This document shows positions 25,600 to 37,716 of a stretch of 64,000 bases of DNA, piece after piece. Location: NCBI RefSeq assembly GCF_963675165.1, contig NC_087383.1, forward strand, positions 5,744,839 through 5,808,838, in the 5' to 3' direction. A program made the position numbers and the translations under genes. The notes beneath the pieces were generated by a model. That model had not been told where the DNA came from, did no database searches, and saw only the letters and a list, made by a program, of their open reading frames with translations. Origin of the DNA: Halichondria panicea (taxonomy: Eukaryota; Porifera; Demospongiae; Suberitida; Halichondriidae). How positions within the stretch are numbered: position 1 is the first letter of the stretch; each line of letters opens with the position of its first letter.

Positions 25600-27030
25600 T
25601 AGTAAGTCAACTTCATGCTACACCATGCACAGTCAAAGACAACAACCCTACACCACTCTGACAGAATAATTGTCACGGGTATACAGCTGGCACAGGAAAG
25701 TCGTCTACATGGACTACTCGGTTATTCACAATCACTGTTCATTTCATTCGATTCATAAATAAACAATATAGTTAAAATTACCACATTGTACCAAATGACT
25801 GTTCAACAAATACAAAATTGCTCGCTCGCCCTAAACATGCTCTGCATGCTCCTATAGTTATTATAATTATCCAACATTAATTTGTACGGTATAGCCATAT
25901 GACTTTTAAGTACACAAAAACAACCTACGTGCTCCCAACTCGGAGTATAACTCTGTGCAAAACTGCTTCTTATAACGGACAACACACATGCATCTGTATA
26001 ATTATAAGCAGCACCGGCCGGCGAAAGCGGTCCGGCAGACCTGGCAACTGCCGGACCAATACCTTGATGTTCTCTATAGACATTCAGTCTTGACAGAAGT
26101 CCTGTTCCACTGTACATGATTTGTGATGTATACTGTACTCTCTATAAACAATAATTATTCTTTGCAGGATTTCTCTGTTTGGCAAGATTTTCTCACTTTT
26201 CCATCTACTAACACTTCAACCAATGACAAACAAAAGTGCAGTATCGCATGACTTCAATCATCTAACTTTTAGTTATAACCGAATTCATTTGTTTGTTACA
26301 TTTTCCATCCCCTTTTCCCCTTTTTTCATGTGTGGCATTCTCCCACTTCATATACAGTCTTAATTCAGTCTATATTTACTCTGAACAATGATCATTATAC
26401 CGGTGCATTTATCTCTGCATTGTAATTATAACAACAGACATTCCTGCGGACTGAGTTTTATTGTGTGATAATTTATTATAGTGTCAAAAATTAGGGTGAC
26501 GGCAAAATTTCATATATTGGACTGTATACACAGGACGTGGGCAGATAATATTTGTATTCACTGCGCCTGTCCTCCTGGACCATGATATAAACAACACTGG
26601 GTCCCTTGCTTGCAATAATACTACACTGACTATATATATATATACACATGTAATTTGCAAGTCGCTAAAGGGCAGCACCAACAAGCAAGCAGGGAGAAGA
26701 GTATGTGTCACAACGGTGTATTATCCACAAATAATTTGGACTAAAGTCTTTACATCATTTACTATGTCGTGGACATCTTTTTCTCCTCCAACAAAACTTT
26801 ATATCAATTTCATTCTGCATAAAATTATAGAGATATATATACCATGCAGAACTGAGGACAGGTCAATCAATCCATAATTATGTAGACTCTAGCTATAGTA
26901 TCATGATCTTATTTTTTTGTAAGCTCATGATCGTGGATCGATTTCAGCTATAGACTCTATATTATAGCTCATTGTTTCATTTGCCAAGAAATAACTTTTT
27001 TATTATACTCAAAATTGTTTACTATAAAAA
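25600..27030. other. Non-coding stretch, one strong hairpin
   Basis: No exon recognised. A 10-bp perfect stem GGTCCGGCAG / CTGCCGGACC with a 9-base loop lies at about 26029-26057. Confidence 0.4.
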
Positions 27031-27039
27031 CTAGTGTTC

Positions 27040-27945
27040 AAGCTGGCGCTGTGCTAATGCCTCTCGCCATGTTTTTGCTTTCGCTCAAAAGTATTAGAGT
27101 GTTATATTAGTTTCTATAATATTAAAGTTAGCTTATCTATATAAAGTCACTGAGAAGTTATTTACATGCATCTATTGTTGTCATTTATTGTATTATGTGG
27201 CTTACCAGGACCTCAAGAAAGAAGAAATTGATTCTTCCATATGCAGGATCTGCAGTTCAGTGTATATAATATCTAAGAAGAAAAGACTTGTGTGTACAAG
27301 CATATTGTTATCTATATTGTTATATGGTAGTGTTTTGTGGCTTACCAGGCCCTCAAGACAAGGATGATTCTGCCAGGAGATCTTGGATATTATTTTCTCA
27401 CACATGGGGATTTTTTTTTTTTTTTTTTTTTGTAGCTTTTATGGCAAAACGAGTAGTTAAGGTAAGTACAAACGGGTAGACAGATATAAATCGAAATCTA
27501 AGTAAGGTAAAGATATGAAGAACAAACATAATTAATATAGTAAGATCGCGCATGCGCATTACATCCACAGGAATAATTAAAGGATGTGTCCAAAGAGATC
27601 AATTTCACAAATGGCTACTGTACTGCTAGCTAGCTGTTTTAACAGATATTTTCTGAGTATTGTAGCTATCAAAAAGCTAGCGCTTTAGTGCAAGGCTAAC
27701 TCATATGTTGAATAGAAAGTTTATGCAGACAGATGATGCTATGAACAATTCTGAAGAGACTGCAACAGCCTTCAATGTGAGTCAAACTAGCCATAACTCG
27801 AGAAAGAAGCTTAATTAGTTTGCTAATCCACGAATCAAAATCCAAGAGAACGTGGCTAGAAGCCTATAGAAGCTGTTAGTTTTCGTCGCATTGCAACAGT
27901 TGAGCAGTTACAGCTGGAATACACACACACACACACACACACACT
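27040..27945 (+). repeat. Composite dispersed repeat, left part
   Basis: Shares long blocks with 42330-43125 and 49660-50290: ATGCCTCTCGCCATGTT, TGGCTTACCAGGACCTCAAG (doubled here at 27200 and 27339), GCGCGCATGCGCATTACATC-like, AAAAAGCTAGCGC, ATAACTCGAGAAAGAAGC, and a terminal CA tract. The CA tract is cut by the 27946-29815 transposon; the element resumes at 29825 with CAGCTTTACCGTATCCCTCG. Confidence 0.75.
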
Positions 27946-29815
27946 TAGCCTCGATCCCAGGCCGAGTTTTCGCTTTTATAACGGTTAGGCGAACAACTAG
28001 GCCTGGTACTAGTTGTCTGCGCATGCGTCAATCGTTAGTCAGATTCTGACTAATGGATATTCTCGTTCACTTTTGTGACATTTATATTCGTGTACTATCG
28101 TGTACTAGAAGTCAGTTCCCGTTTTATCATTATTGGAATGGCTCTTAGCTGGAAGCTTCTCTCTTCTCTGAAGCTTAGAAAACATTATTCTGAAGACTGA
28201 ACAACAAGGGAAGAGGTATAAAGCTTTGTCAAGCTTGTTAATTAATTAAGGTCAGACATTTTTGTGTGGGCCCTGTGCTATCATTAGTTGGGCGGAGTCC
28301 AACCAATGCTGCGCTCTGGGTTGGGTATCAGTACACGTATAGCAGTTTTGTTCCACCGGTACTTGAGACAGAGTATGAATATTGTTTAATCTTTAAGTGG
28401 CTGACAACCGCATGGCTCAGGGGTGCGATATAAATAAATCAATTAACTATTTGGATGGCTATTCTAGCTGACTGGATCTAGCTATAGTTGTTTTGGAATT
28501 CAAGAAAGACCTCAGACTCTTAGAGAAAGTAGAAGAATACTGTAGCCTGTAATATAAGATTTAGTACAGGCAGAAATAAACTTTTTCATAATAGTTAGAC
28601 ATCTAGCACAAGGAGAGGTACAGCCAGCTATAAGACTACCCCAAGGCTTCTGAGAAGCTTTTCGAAGACCAAAGAAGGCATACATAACACAGGTTTTGTC
28701 CAAACTAATGATCTAATCTTATTGGTCTAGACTCTAGCACAACAAAACTTAAAACAAAGACAAGTCCTTTTAATTAATTAATACATACTGTTCAAGCTTC
28801 ATTCATAGATGCTAAGATAGACTATGCTTCTTTTCTAGTAGCCTAGATATCCAGCAGGAGCTGTTTCTGCATTCTCCAGAGAAATACAGTGTTCCAGCTC
28901 GATCGCCTTGTCAGCTAAAATTAATTGAGCTGTAAGGTTTCCCACTTGAACGCAGCAATCTGATTGGGCTGCAAATTTCTTGCAGTTGGAACAAAACTGC
29001 TACATGTACTGATACCCAACCATGATCGAAGCGTTGGTTGGACTCTGCCCAACTATGCTATCATCATGTTTGGCAAGATCTAGATAGACTATAGTTTCAT
29101 CATTAATATGGTGGATCAAGTGAAGAGTGTGAGCTAGAGAACTTGGTGCTGCCATCATCAGCTCGTCGACAATGACACTATAACCTGTTTAAAATACGAG
29201 AAATTTAATATAGATCTACACGTATTTAGAATGTCTACTTCTCTGTACAGGAGCAATGGCTAATATCCAGCTATCCCAACAGTGCTCCTCTTGGCTATAC
29301 TAATGGACGAGACTGGACAGTTTAAGGTAAGGGTTTAACCGTGTTTGGTTTCTTTAATATTGTCCTATACTTACAGGACTGGAGTATGACCTGCTCGTTC
29401 GAGCGTTGCTGGGTAGCTCAGAGGCATCAAGAGAATCTACGTTTTCTCAAGCAAAGTTTAACTGAGTTACGAGTTGGGGCCTAGAATCAGAGAAGTCCAG
29501 CAGCCTGCTAAATCGTTGAAACGTAATTTGAAGACATTCAATCATCTTGAAGTTGCCCTGGGTCACTGTAATCGTGCTGCAACACAACTGGCAACTCCCC
29601 AGGCCCTTGTGAAGCAGCTCCCTATGTGCATATTTTGTGTGTACTCACTCTGTGCATTTTCTGTGTACAAATTTCTATTATTGATTCATTAAATATTTTT
29701 GCCGACCACAAATACAATGAAAATTTGACACATGCGCAGACAACTAGTAGTCTACCAGGCCTAGTTGTTTGCCTAACCATTATAAAAGCGAAAACTCGGC
29801 CTGGGATCGAGGCTA
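27946..29815. mobile_element. 1.87-kb TIR transposon with 9-bp target duplication
   Basis: Inverted ends of about 80 bp begin TAGCCTCGATCCCAGGCCG. The flanks carry a perfect 9-bp direct repeat ACACACACT (27937-27945 and 29816-29824), which fits Mutator-like elements. Exon-like bits with splice-site motifs occur near 29250-29330 and 29370-29690, but no protein family was recognised. A smaller element is nested at 28285-29055. Confidence 0.85.
28285..29055. mobile_element. 771-bp non-autonomous element nested in the previous one
   Basis: Inverted ends TAGTTGGGCGGAGTCCAACC and GGTTGGACTCTGCCCAACTA, with inner arms containing GGGTATCAGTACA. The 9-bp repeat TGCTATCAT flanks it at 28276-28284 and 29056-29064. 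It is another Mutator-like, non-coding element with a different terminus. Confidence 0.88.
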
Positions 29816-29824
29816 ACACACACT

Positions 29825-29875
29825 CAGCTTTACCGTATCCCTCGTGCGGCTACATATACGCCTCGAGGCATAATT
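29825..29875 (+). repeat. Composite dispersed repeat, right end
   Basis: CAGCTTTACCGTATCCCTCG, then CGTGCGGCTACATATACGCC and TCGAGGCATAAT. It completes the repeat interrupted at 27945. Confidence 0.7.
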
Positions 29876-30576
29876 AATTACCTGATGATACTAATTAGCT
29901 CTAAAAATAATACAGTCAAATGGCCAAGGCAGAAATTTATTTCTCAGACCGGAAGTACTTCCTGTTGTCCATTTGGATATGCGGTTTAATTTCAAGCTCA
30001 ATTTTTGTACAAACTTTAGCTTAGTGTAACATTTATTCCTTGAAGGTACTAAATATATAATTTTATATTCTTTATTTTTATTGCATCCTCTTCATAACAA
30101 TATCTATATCACAAGTTCAACACAGAGCCTTGCTTAGTAGCAGAAGCTTTTGTGAAACCACCAAAATCTTGTGGTTTTGACTTACCTGTACATTAGCTGA
30201 TGCAAAATCAGTTCCCCACCCCATACCAACTCCAAACTCGGTATATCGCTTGTTTACAGGTTAATACCATTGTATTTCAAAATTTAAGCTGTTCTACTGT
30301 ATATATAATCATTCCGGTAGAGCATACAAAAGTTGGGCATGATTTTACACACTAACCACATGAATTGAAATGTTGTCCAGCTTTGTAACAATGCACATAG
30401 ATTTACATCATGTACAAACAACAAAACCTAATACAATGGGGAAGTTAAAATACACAGGGGAATCAAAATGAGTTCTGTTAAGAGACGTTTTCACTCAAAA
30501 AAGAGCATGTGACATCCACTGTCCACAATCCAGACGAATCAAATACTCTGTGCAGAAAAGACCCTCTGTAAAAGGG
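29876..30576. other. Non-coding stretch downstream of the small minus-strand gene
   Basis: No exon recognised. A short region at 29920-29975 with CAAATGGCCAAGGCA and ACCGGAAGTACTTCC is an inverted partial match to the promoter region at 31405-31445. Confidence 0.4.
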
Positions 30577-31367
30577 CTATCTATTGAATAGATCAGAATT
30601 GTCCCCTGAGTAGTGTTCTCCAGTCTTCAGTCTCCTCCCCCATTCTTCATATGCCTCCGAGTACTCCCACCTCAAATCCTGGTACTGGCCGCTGAGTGTC
30701 TTTCAATACACAGCCAGATTTTACTGTTAAAGTTACAATTTTTCCCTGCATGAAAATAATGTAAAACATGACTGTGAGTTGCTCTGTAAACTACAGCAAA
30801 AATGCCCTGTGTTTAGAGCGCCAGAATTATGACCTAAACACAAGCATTGATTACTGTACGCCCACTCACCTAGATGATTGTGTGGTACCTTGTACTGTTT
30901 GCATGCCTATAAGCCTGATTTTCTTAACATGCAACTTATAGCTATAGACCTGACAGACCTAATTTAAAACTGGGACACAAACTGTTTTTTATTCCATCTT
31001 GCTGCTACACACTGTACAGCTTGAGAAACCATGAAATTTTCAAGCTGCATAAAACCCACAGACACGGTGAGAACAACTAGTTCACAACATAGAATAGACT
31101 TACCTGTACAAGATAACCAACTGCAAAGTTGTGATCTGGTGGGGAACTGATAATGCAGAAGCAGAAGTAAAGACACCCAAAAGACACTTGATTCACATAC
31201 TGGCTTGTTGCCAAGCTCAAGCATGATTAAAATCCACAAACTTGATATCCACCTGTAGCTGAGATGATGCCCTTCCAGTTTGTAGTGCTATTTCCTACCA
31301 TATGACTAACGCGTGCTTCTAAACTGGCCTCAAACTCAAGCCCTCGTTTTTGTTTACTCTCTAACAT
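30577..31367 (-). CDS. Small three-exon protein, possibly spindlin (Spin/Ssty)-like
   Basis: Exons 31367-31253, 31146-31104 and 30691-30577 join in phase to give 90 residues with ATG and TAG. The middle reads LEARVSHMVGNSTTNWKGII, then SATVPHQITTLQLVILYS, and the end DLRWEYSEAYEEWGRRLK. The pattern of a WKG core, a short insert, and a hydrophobic strand before an acidic WEY segment is reminiscent of one Spin/Ssty (Tudor-like) repeat, but the similarity is weak and from memory. An ETS-type CCGGAAGT site (minus strand) lies about 45 bp upstream of the ATG, supporting a genuine promoter. Confidence 0.5.
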
Positions 31368-31594
31368 GACGTAATTGGAAATGCACATTAAATTAACCGT
31401 TAGGCATTTAAATGGACTTCCGGTGCCTTGGGCATTTGACTGAATAGTAAATCAGAATTAGTAAATCTGTAAATAAATTATAAGATGTTAGTAAAAAATG
31501 TGAGTACAAAAACTAGACGGTGCATGTGAACATATAATTATGATTAACCTGACCACATGTATGTCAGAGACTATACTAGTGTTGAGTGCCCATA

Positions 31595-34500
31595 TTATGG
31601 AACTCTGTCGACAATGTACTGACACACCCTAACAGCCACGTCTCCTCTCTTGAGATCCAGTAAGATGATCAACAGAGCTCGAAACGTGGCAACAAGAGGG
31701 TTGGGGGCACGCCACAGCTTCAAAGCTTTCGCCATTGCAGTTTGAATGTCTCGTTTGACAGCTAGATCATGAATGTCAGTTTGCTGGCCGGGAGTCAAGC
31801 GTAACTGGTCGAGATAGTTCTCTAGATTATCGAAGCAGCCGGCTAGGATATGAATGTCGTGTTCTATGACCTCAGTGTCCAGCTGTGTGTCACTGACTCC
31901 AGTCCTCCTCTTTAGAGCAGCCAGTGTTAGACCACTCACTACTGATTCACCTGTGTATGCATGTGTAAGGAAATAACAATGCATGTGGACTAGAATCATT
32001 ATTTACAAGAAACTCATGACATGCACCGACAATAACAATGCGTATCAGTTAGACCTATAAGGCCACTCCAAGTGATACTCTGGTTTCTGGTCCACCGCCC
32101 GCATCAGATTTTATTCTTGGATTTCTATCTCATTATTGGATTTCTATCCCATTATTTCCACTACGCATGCGCATAATGGTCCATGCGGTACAAAAATAGT
32201 GTGATAATGATATTCATTTGCAAAATAATGAGATTCATAAGGTGAAAACTGATAATGACATAATGAGAAAAGCCGCCCGCCCGCATGCAATTAGAAAAAC
32301 TTCAGGACCAGAAACCAGAGTGTCACTTGGAGTGGCCTAACCTAATACACTTTAAAAACATTACGTGCATGTATAATGCCATGAGCTCTGTGTATATATT
32401 ATGAGCAGTATAATCAGTGGCGTAGGAAGCACGGGTGCCTAAGGTGCTGGAGCACCCCCTTATCTCAAGCTACCTTACCTACTTGCTCCATGAAGTTCAG
32501 ACAGCTAGCTAGCTAGCTTGATACAGCAGCTAGTAGCAGTCTAGCTAGTAGCTAATAGTTACTGAGCTAGCTATACTAGCATAGTTACGTACACAGTACA
32601 AAGGTCAGCTAGATAAACCACATCGTAGATATCTCTTATAAATGTAATGAGCACAATGTAGATTAAACTATCTTTATATTCATACCCACTTAACAAACCA
32701 GGTAAACTCACGTAGAATTAATTATTTTGGCAAATTTTGACACTGATAATTAATACCAAATTTGCTCAGAATTTATCTCCGGGAATGTAGAATGCCAAAA
32801 TTTTCAGTGGCCTCTGGCCACCTCAGCACCCCCTTACAAAAACATCTTTCTACTCTGATAATTACATACCTTTAGTGTGTGTGATTTGAGTGACTGCTTC
32901 TCTGACTTGAGTCCCCTCACTCACTGACCAGTCCTCAATGGTTGGAGCTGCTCTAGCCACCACAAGGAGAGAGGCTGGGCGTATAATTATGAATTACATT
33001 TTCATAGTGAACACAGTTTTATTATTGTGCAAGGATAATAATTACTTAAATAGCGTCACTCCACAAACTAAGTACATGGACGCATACTAGGTTTTTAATC
33101 ACTCAATGTGGACTTTACCCAAGTAAAAATGTTCCAATATACATTCAGCAGTACCTGTGCTTGGACAGTTTGCTGTTGGTCTGAGGGCTGGTAGTACATC
33201 ATCACTAGTCTCCTTAGCAACAACACCAGCCAGTTTCTATAAGAAAGATCAAAATTACACAGTAAAAACAGATTCGTTATAATAACATAAATAAAATGCA
33301 TCATTTGAAATTTAATGTAGTAAATTTCTGTCATTTTAACACTAAAATACGATGATGCATCCCATATAACATATAATATTATGTTTTTGCTGTGTAATAT
33401 GAAACACTATACAGGCGTGTAATAATAATTATTCAATACCTCATGCAGCAAGAAAAGATTAATTGCGATGCACACATCAACGTATCAAGCAATCATTTCA
33501 ACTCACGAGAGGGTTTCGTCCAGCAAACACACTAAGTGGATCCAGAATTTTTCTCAGTGCTTCACCACTGGAATCTCTGGTGCTTTTCCAGACTTTTAGA
33601 ACTTCATCGAGATTATTGCAGTCTTGAAATGCAGCGCTGGCATTATTCTCAGTAATAGCTGTACGTACGATATCAACCAGTCGAGGATTCTTGTTCCAAC
33701 AAGTTGCAAGGGCCGAGATGAATCGATCAGACAGTTCCTTGTGTGCTGGATGGAACAGAAGTTGTAGAATATTCTCACCGAGATCAACGTACACTTCAGC
33801 TTGGAGTAGATCACTCAATGGCATGTTTTCAACACCTTTAGCAGATACGACACACATATTTTGGTTGATAACATTTTTAGCTATGGACTTGAGATCAAAG
33901 ACGTGTGTATCTTCCAGAGGGTAGGTCACACTGTGAGGAGGAAGGAGGGCCTCCTCAGTGACTACAGTAGAGCATAACTCAGTGGAGGTGTCAACAACTT
34001 TCTTCATCACAGTAGAGCGTAGCTTGAGGAAATCCATTGAGATTTGACGAGCTTGCATCAAAACAACGACCTTCTTCTTGTCAATGACTTCCATTAGCAC
34101 TTTGACACCATATGAAGTGCTCCAGCAAACACCAGTTTTCCAGACCGAGCATTGACGTTGTAGAAAAGGGATGTCAGGATCTATGATTGGAGTAAGCCCA
34201 AGGGAGAGAGATATTCGAAGCAGGAGAACGTGGAGAAATCGAGCATCCAGAAACTGGTCCTTGTGAGAGCATGACATCATCCAACCAAAATGATAAGCGA
34301 GATCAATTTGATGCTTGAACACTTTTATGTCAACTTCTAACCGGATCAGGGCGGGACAGAAGAGGTATTTCTCATCAGGTGATACAGATTCACCAGCGTC
34401 TGTTCGATGCTGATTGATAAGACGGAGGACTTCCGGGTCTTCAATAGGCACAGCAAACTCGAGATTAATCAAAAATCCAGTGAGCATGTCAGTATCCAAT

Positions 34501-35725
34501 TTAGGGAATTGAGCAGCCAGCTTGGAGCAAGGTACAACACCAGTGCTAGTGCTTGTGGAGAGTTGACAGTGCTGATCAAAATCTTCTGGAGCAAATATGG
34601 AGCCATTGACTTTACCCATGAGCTCTTCTTTCTTGATGACGATGAAGCTCTTCTCTGGTGAGCTGGTGTTGTTTAGGAAGAGGATGTGACCTTTGTCATT
34701 GAGCTGAACACAGATATCAACCAGAAGAGGAATGGTTGTCGGAATGAATGGTACAACTTCTTTCTGCTTCTTGGAGAGGGCTTGACTGGATTCCTCTTTT
34801 ATTTGTTGCTGAACTTGCTCCAGTGATAACGCAATCTCATCCTTGCCAACAAGGTAAATCAGAAACATGTGTGCATTTAAAGAAACAGCCAACGTTGATC
34901 GAATGCTGGCGCAAGCAGGGCCGACAGTGGCTCGCAATATCTTCATGCCACTTGAGTTGGAGTAGCGATTATCCATGGGAATGAACTTCAGCAGATCCAG
35001 GGTCGGATATCTCGAAACAGCTTGCAAAACAATCTCTTCTTTCTTGGCAATCTTCCGTTTATCGGTTAAGCAATCAGCATAGCTACCTACCACAATGAGT
35101 GGAGCTTTGCCCTCCATATTGGCACACTGGTTGGCAATGATGCCCAACCAATAGGAGGCAGAGTGAGTGGTGAAGGTGTCATCTTTATGGAGCCCTAGGA
35201 CTAGGACAATAATGGGCCGACATGCATCAACTGCTGTCTTGATAATGGCAGCGTGACTGCTGTAGTAGACCTCTTGACCAGCAAAGTCATATACCAACAC
35301 ATCTCCAAAGACACGGCTCTTGAATAATCGAGGGATGATTCCGGCTGTTTTCTGGCTGACTCCATCGACTTCTTTAGGAGAGACGAAGATGTTGACTAGA
35401 GATGTGAGTGCAGTTGGCTCGTGTTCCATTGCTTCAATAAGAGTGCTCTTTCCTTCTCCACCGTGACCGATAACAAGTATCTTCACTGGATTTTTCAGAG
35501 GATCCTTTGAAAACACTTTACCAAGAGCTTTGCGATGCTGGGAATATGCATTTTCAGCAGTAGCTCCGTGTTGTAGCAAGAGTAGAATAACATCCTTGTT
35601 CCCTGCAAGAAAGAGTGGTGTGTGTCCATCGTCATCTTTGATATTGGGATCACAACCAACAACGTCATTCAAAAGATATTCCACGATTTTGGTAACCCCA
35701 TACTGGCAGGCAAGTAGAAGAACAT
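31595..35725 (-). CDS. Ankyrin-Roc (ROCO-type) GTPase with C-terminal Death domain, 3' exons
   Basis: Exons 35725-33507, 33236-33155, 32974-32870 and 31950-31595 join in phase. The large exon starts with ankyrin sequence (DVLLLACQYGVTKIVEYLL, then DGHTPLFLAGNKDVILLLLQ). A Roc GTPase follows: P-loop GHGGEGKST at about residues 87-95 of the exon, switch motif DFAGQEVYYSSH and VGSYAD at the base-binding loop. The next 450 residues resemble a COR-type module (YLFCPALI, HFGWMMSCS). The last exon (LAGCFDNLENYLDQLRLTP, then DIQTAMAKALKLW) looks like a Death domain and ends VDRVP-stop. Such proteins are signalling or innate-immune-type scaffolds. The large exon begins in phase 1, matching the ankyrin exons far upstream at 45365, 48700, 59468 and 62828, which probably belong to the same gene. 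Confidence 0.9.
32060..32338. repeat. MITE with AGGCCACTCCAAGTGA ends
   Basis: Inverted ends of about 37 bp: AGGCCACTCCAAGTGATAC with TTTCTGGTCC inside, and the complement at the right. It lies in the last intron of the Roc-Death gene. Confidence 0.8.
32416..32860. repeat. Relic with CAGTGGCGTAGGAAG end
   Basis: The left end matches the MITE at 7206; the right end is degenerate (CAGCACCCCCTTAC near 32825). GCTAGCTAGCT-rich middle. No coding content. Confidence 0.5.
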
Positions 35726-36134
35726 CTGCAATGGATATGCATCAATAATCATTGAGCACCTAGCTGAAAGTACATGTATATGCAGTGCTCTATAATAATA
35801 TTAACCTGATCATGATTCGTTCATACAAGTTTTGGTTGTTCGAAGATATCTCATCATAATTATATCATTCACGTGTTGTGTAATGCATGATTATAGTTAA
35901 TTGTATTGTGATTTACTTCTTGCGTCATCTCTACGACGTACATCAAATAAATTGCGAGTACTACAAATAATGACAGAACTCACTGAGCCGTGAGCACAAA
36001 GGCAATAACGAATGCGTAAAGCCAAGCGTCTTGCTACAATATATACGCCTACGCCCATGTTTTAAGATTTAATTACAGTACCATAGAAATCACACATTGA
36101 CAAGTTATAATGTCATGAAATTCAATAATTATAC
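35726..36134. other. Intron sequence upstream of the Roc exon
   Basis: No exon or repeat recognised. Confidence 0.4.
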
Positions 36135-36908
36135 TAGCCTCGACCCCAAGCCGATCCGTCTCCAATTGAACGCTAGGTCGCCTACTAGGCCTGGTATTGA
36201 TTGTATCTGGGCGTGGTTTTATACAAATTGACTCGTGGTGCAACAAAAATGAATCCTCCAACAGTGGTCTTCAACAACCGCCTCTGGGGAAGTATACAGT
36301 AGAAAATACTTCCCAGAAGACACTTCTTTGGCAGTGGCAACCAAATCTTTGTCGATTTCTTTATTGCTACTGAGGATGGCAGCAGAAACACCTCTATTGT
36401 TTAGACTCCTGACCTGGTCAAGAGATACAAGCTAGGGGAGAGACAATTAACAAGAACAACACTTTCGTCAACAGGAGGAGCCTTGGTCCTACCTAGCTTG
36501 TAGTCCATTAAAAAGGGTAGCAACTGATATAGCAGAGAGACTTGCCATACCCCGTTGGGAACCAGATAAACACGTCCCTTCCCTCAAACAGGAGCTTGAG
36601 AGCCTGGGCCTGTTCTGCCATGAGAGTGAGGCCATCTTGCTTCAAACAAGACAACGCGTTGCATGCCATAGCTAGCTAGCTAGCTAGCTATAAATTGAGA
36701 ACATGACACGGAGCTACATTACTGTAACTTTTACGGGAGTAAAATGCCTCTACATACACCTTTAGTATTACAGAAAAAAAGCAGGAAACAAAATGTGAAG
36801 AATCTCTGCTTTAGTTTCCGGTTCCTGCCACGCCCAGATACAATCAATACCAGGCCGTATTTTTCAACTTCGTTCTATTAAAAAAAAATCGGCCTGGGAC
36901 CGAGGCTA
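36135..36908. mobile_element. 774-bp TIR element with captured helicase fragment, 9-bp target duplication
   Basis: Left end TAGCCTCGACCCCAAGCCG, right end CGGCCTGGGACCGAGGCTA-type, with inner ATTGATTGTATCTGGGCGTG arms. A perfect 9-bp repeat TAATTATAC flanks it (36126-36134, 36909-36917). The interior holds the helicase fragments described separately. A partial copy lies at 47736-48303. Confidence 0.9.
36265..36669 (-). pseudogene. RecQ-like helicase fragment inside the TIR element
   Basis: On the minus strand 36669-36510 reads LTLMAEQAQALKLLFEGRDV then FIWFPTGYGKSLCY, the Walker A (motif I) block of RecQ-type helicases, and after a one-base frame change QLLPFLMDYKL with a donor-like CTAG|GTAGGA. 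After a 70-base intron-like gap, 36430-36265 reads LVSLDQVRSLNNRGVSAAIL and SGKYFLLYTSPEA, the motif Ia region. The DEAH box and C-terminal half are missing. The copy at 47736-48303 shares the same frame change, so the fragment was already broken, or spliced differently, when the element multiplied. Confidence 0.82.
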
Positions 36909-36922
36909 TAATTATACATGTA

Positions 36923-37716
36923 CAGTGCATCCAGCTTAGAGAGTAGATTACCACATTTGTGTGAGTGGCTGTACTTAAAATTAATGTTGATATCTTTTGA
37001 TTAGAAATGGTGCTGATACCATTGTGTAGGTGAATGAATAAGCTATTATATACAACATATCCCAAAAAATTAGAATGACGCTTTACAAACTTAATTAAGA
37101 GTGGGCGTACAGTTATTGTAGCCCACTTATGTGGTTGAAGCGTGATTGGTTTGTGGTTAGCAGCTGCTGATGTCATCAAAACAGTAGAAAATAGTAAAAT
37201 TTGTAGTAGCAATGGAATAAGCATAGAGGATGTTCTTGGTATTAAAACGTAGCCCATTAATTTTATCTGTAAACTTATTACAGAAATTTGAAAGCTATAA
37301 GCTATTAATTTTTCAGAAGTATTTACTCTAACCAAAAGTATACCTAAAAATCAGTAAATCATGAATTATATACACTGTGAACATAATTATATAAGACCCA
37401 TGAAGAATAGCCAGGATACCTAAACCATTCAACATGCAACTATCTTATGAAGTCCGAGACCTTAGCTGTTTAAGGTTAGTGTTTTATTACTCTAACCGAT
37501 TACCCACTATAACAATTTGCTGTTGTTCTTATTAATCCCCAAACCCACCACCTCATGTTTTCATGGACAATTTTTGGGATAATTATGTTGTAGCTTATTC
37601 ATTCACCTAACAATGGTATCAGCACCATTTCTTAGAAAGGTTCCAATCAAAAGATATCAACATTTAAGTACAGCCACTCACACAAATGTGGTAATCTACT
37701 CTCTAAGCTGGATGCA
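36923..37716. repeat. Foldback element of about 790 bp
   Basis: Arms at 36926-37042 and 37592-37716 are reverse complements: TGCATCCAGCTTAGAGAG at the left and its complement at the right, with ATGGTGCTGATACCATTG inside. The middle is unrelated to known genes. Confidence 0.8.
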
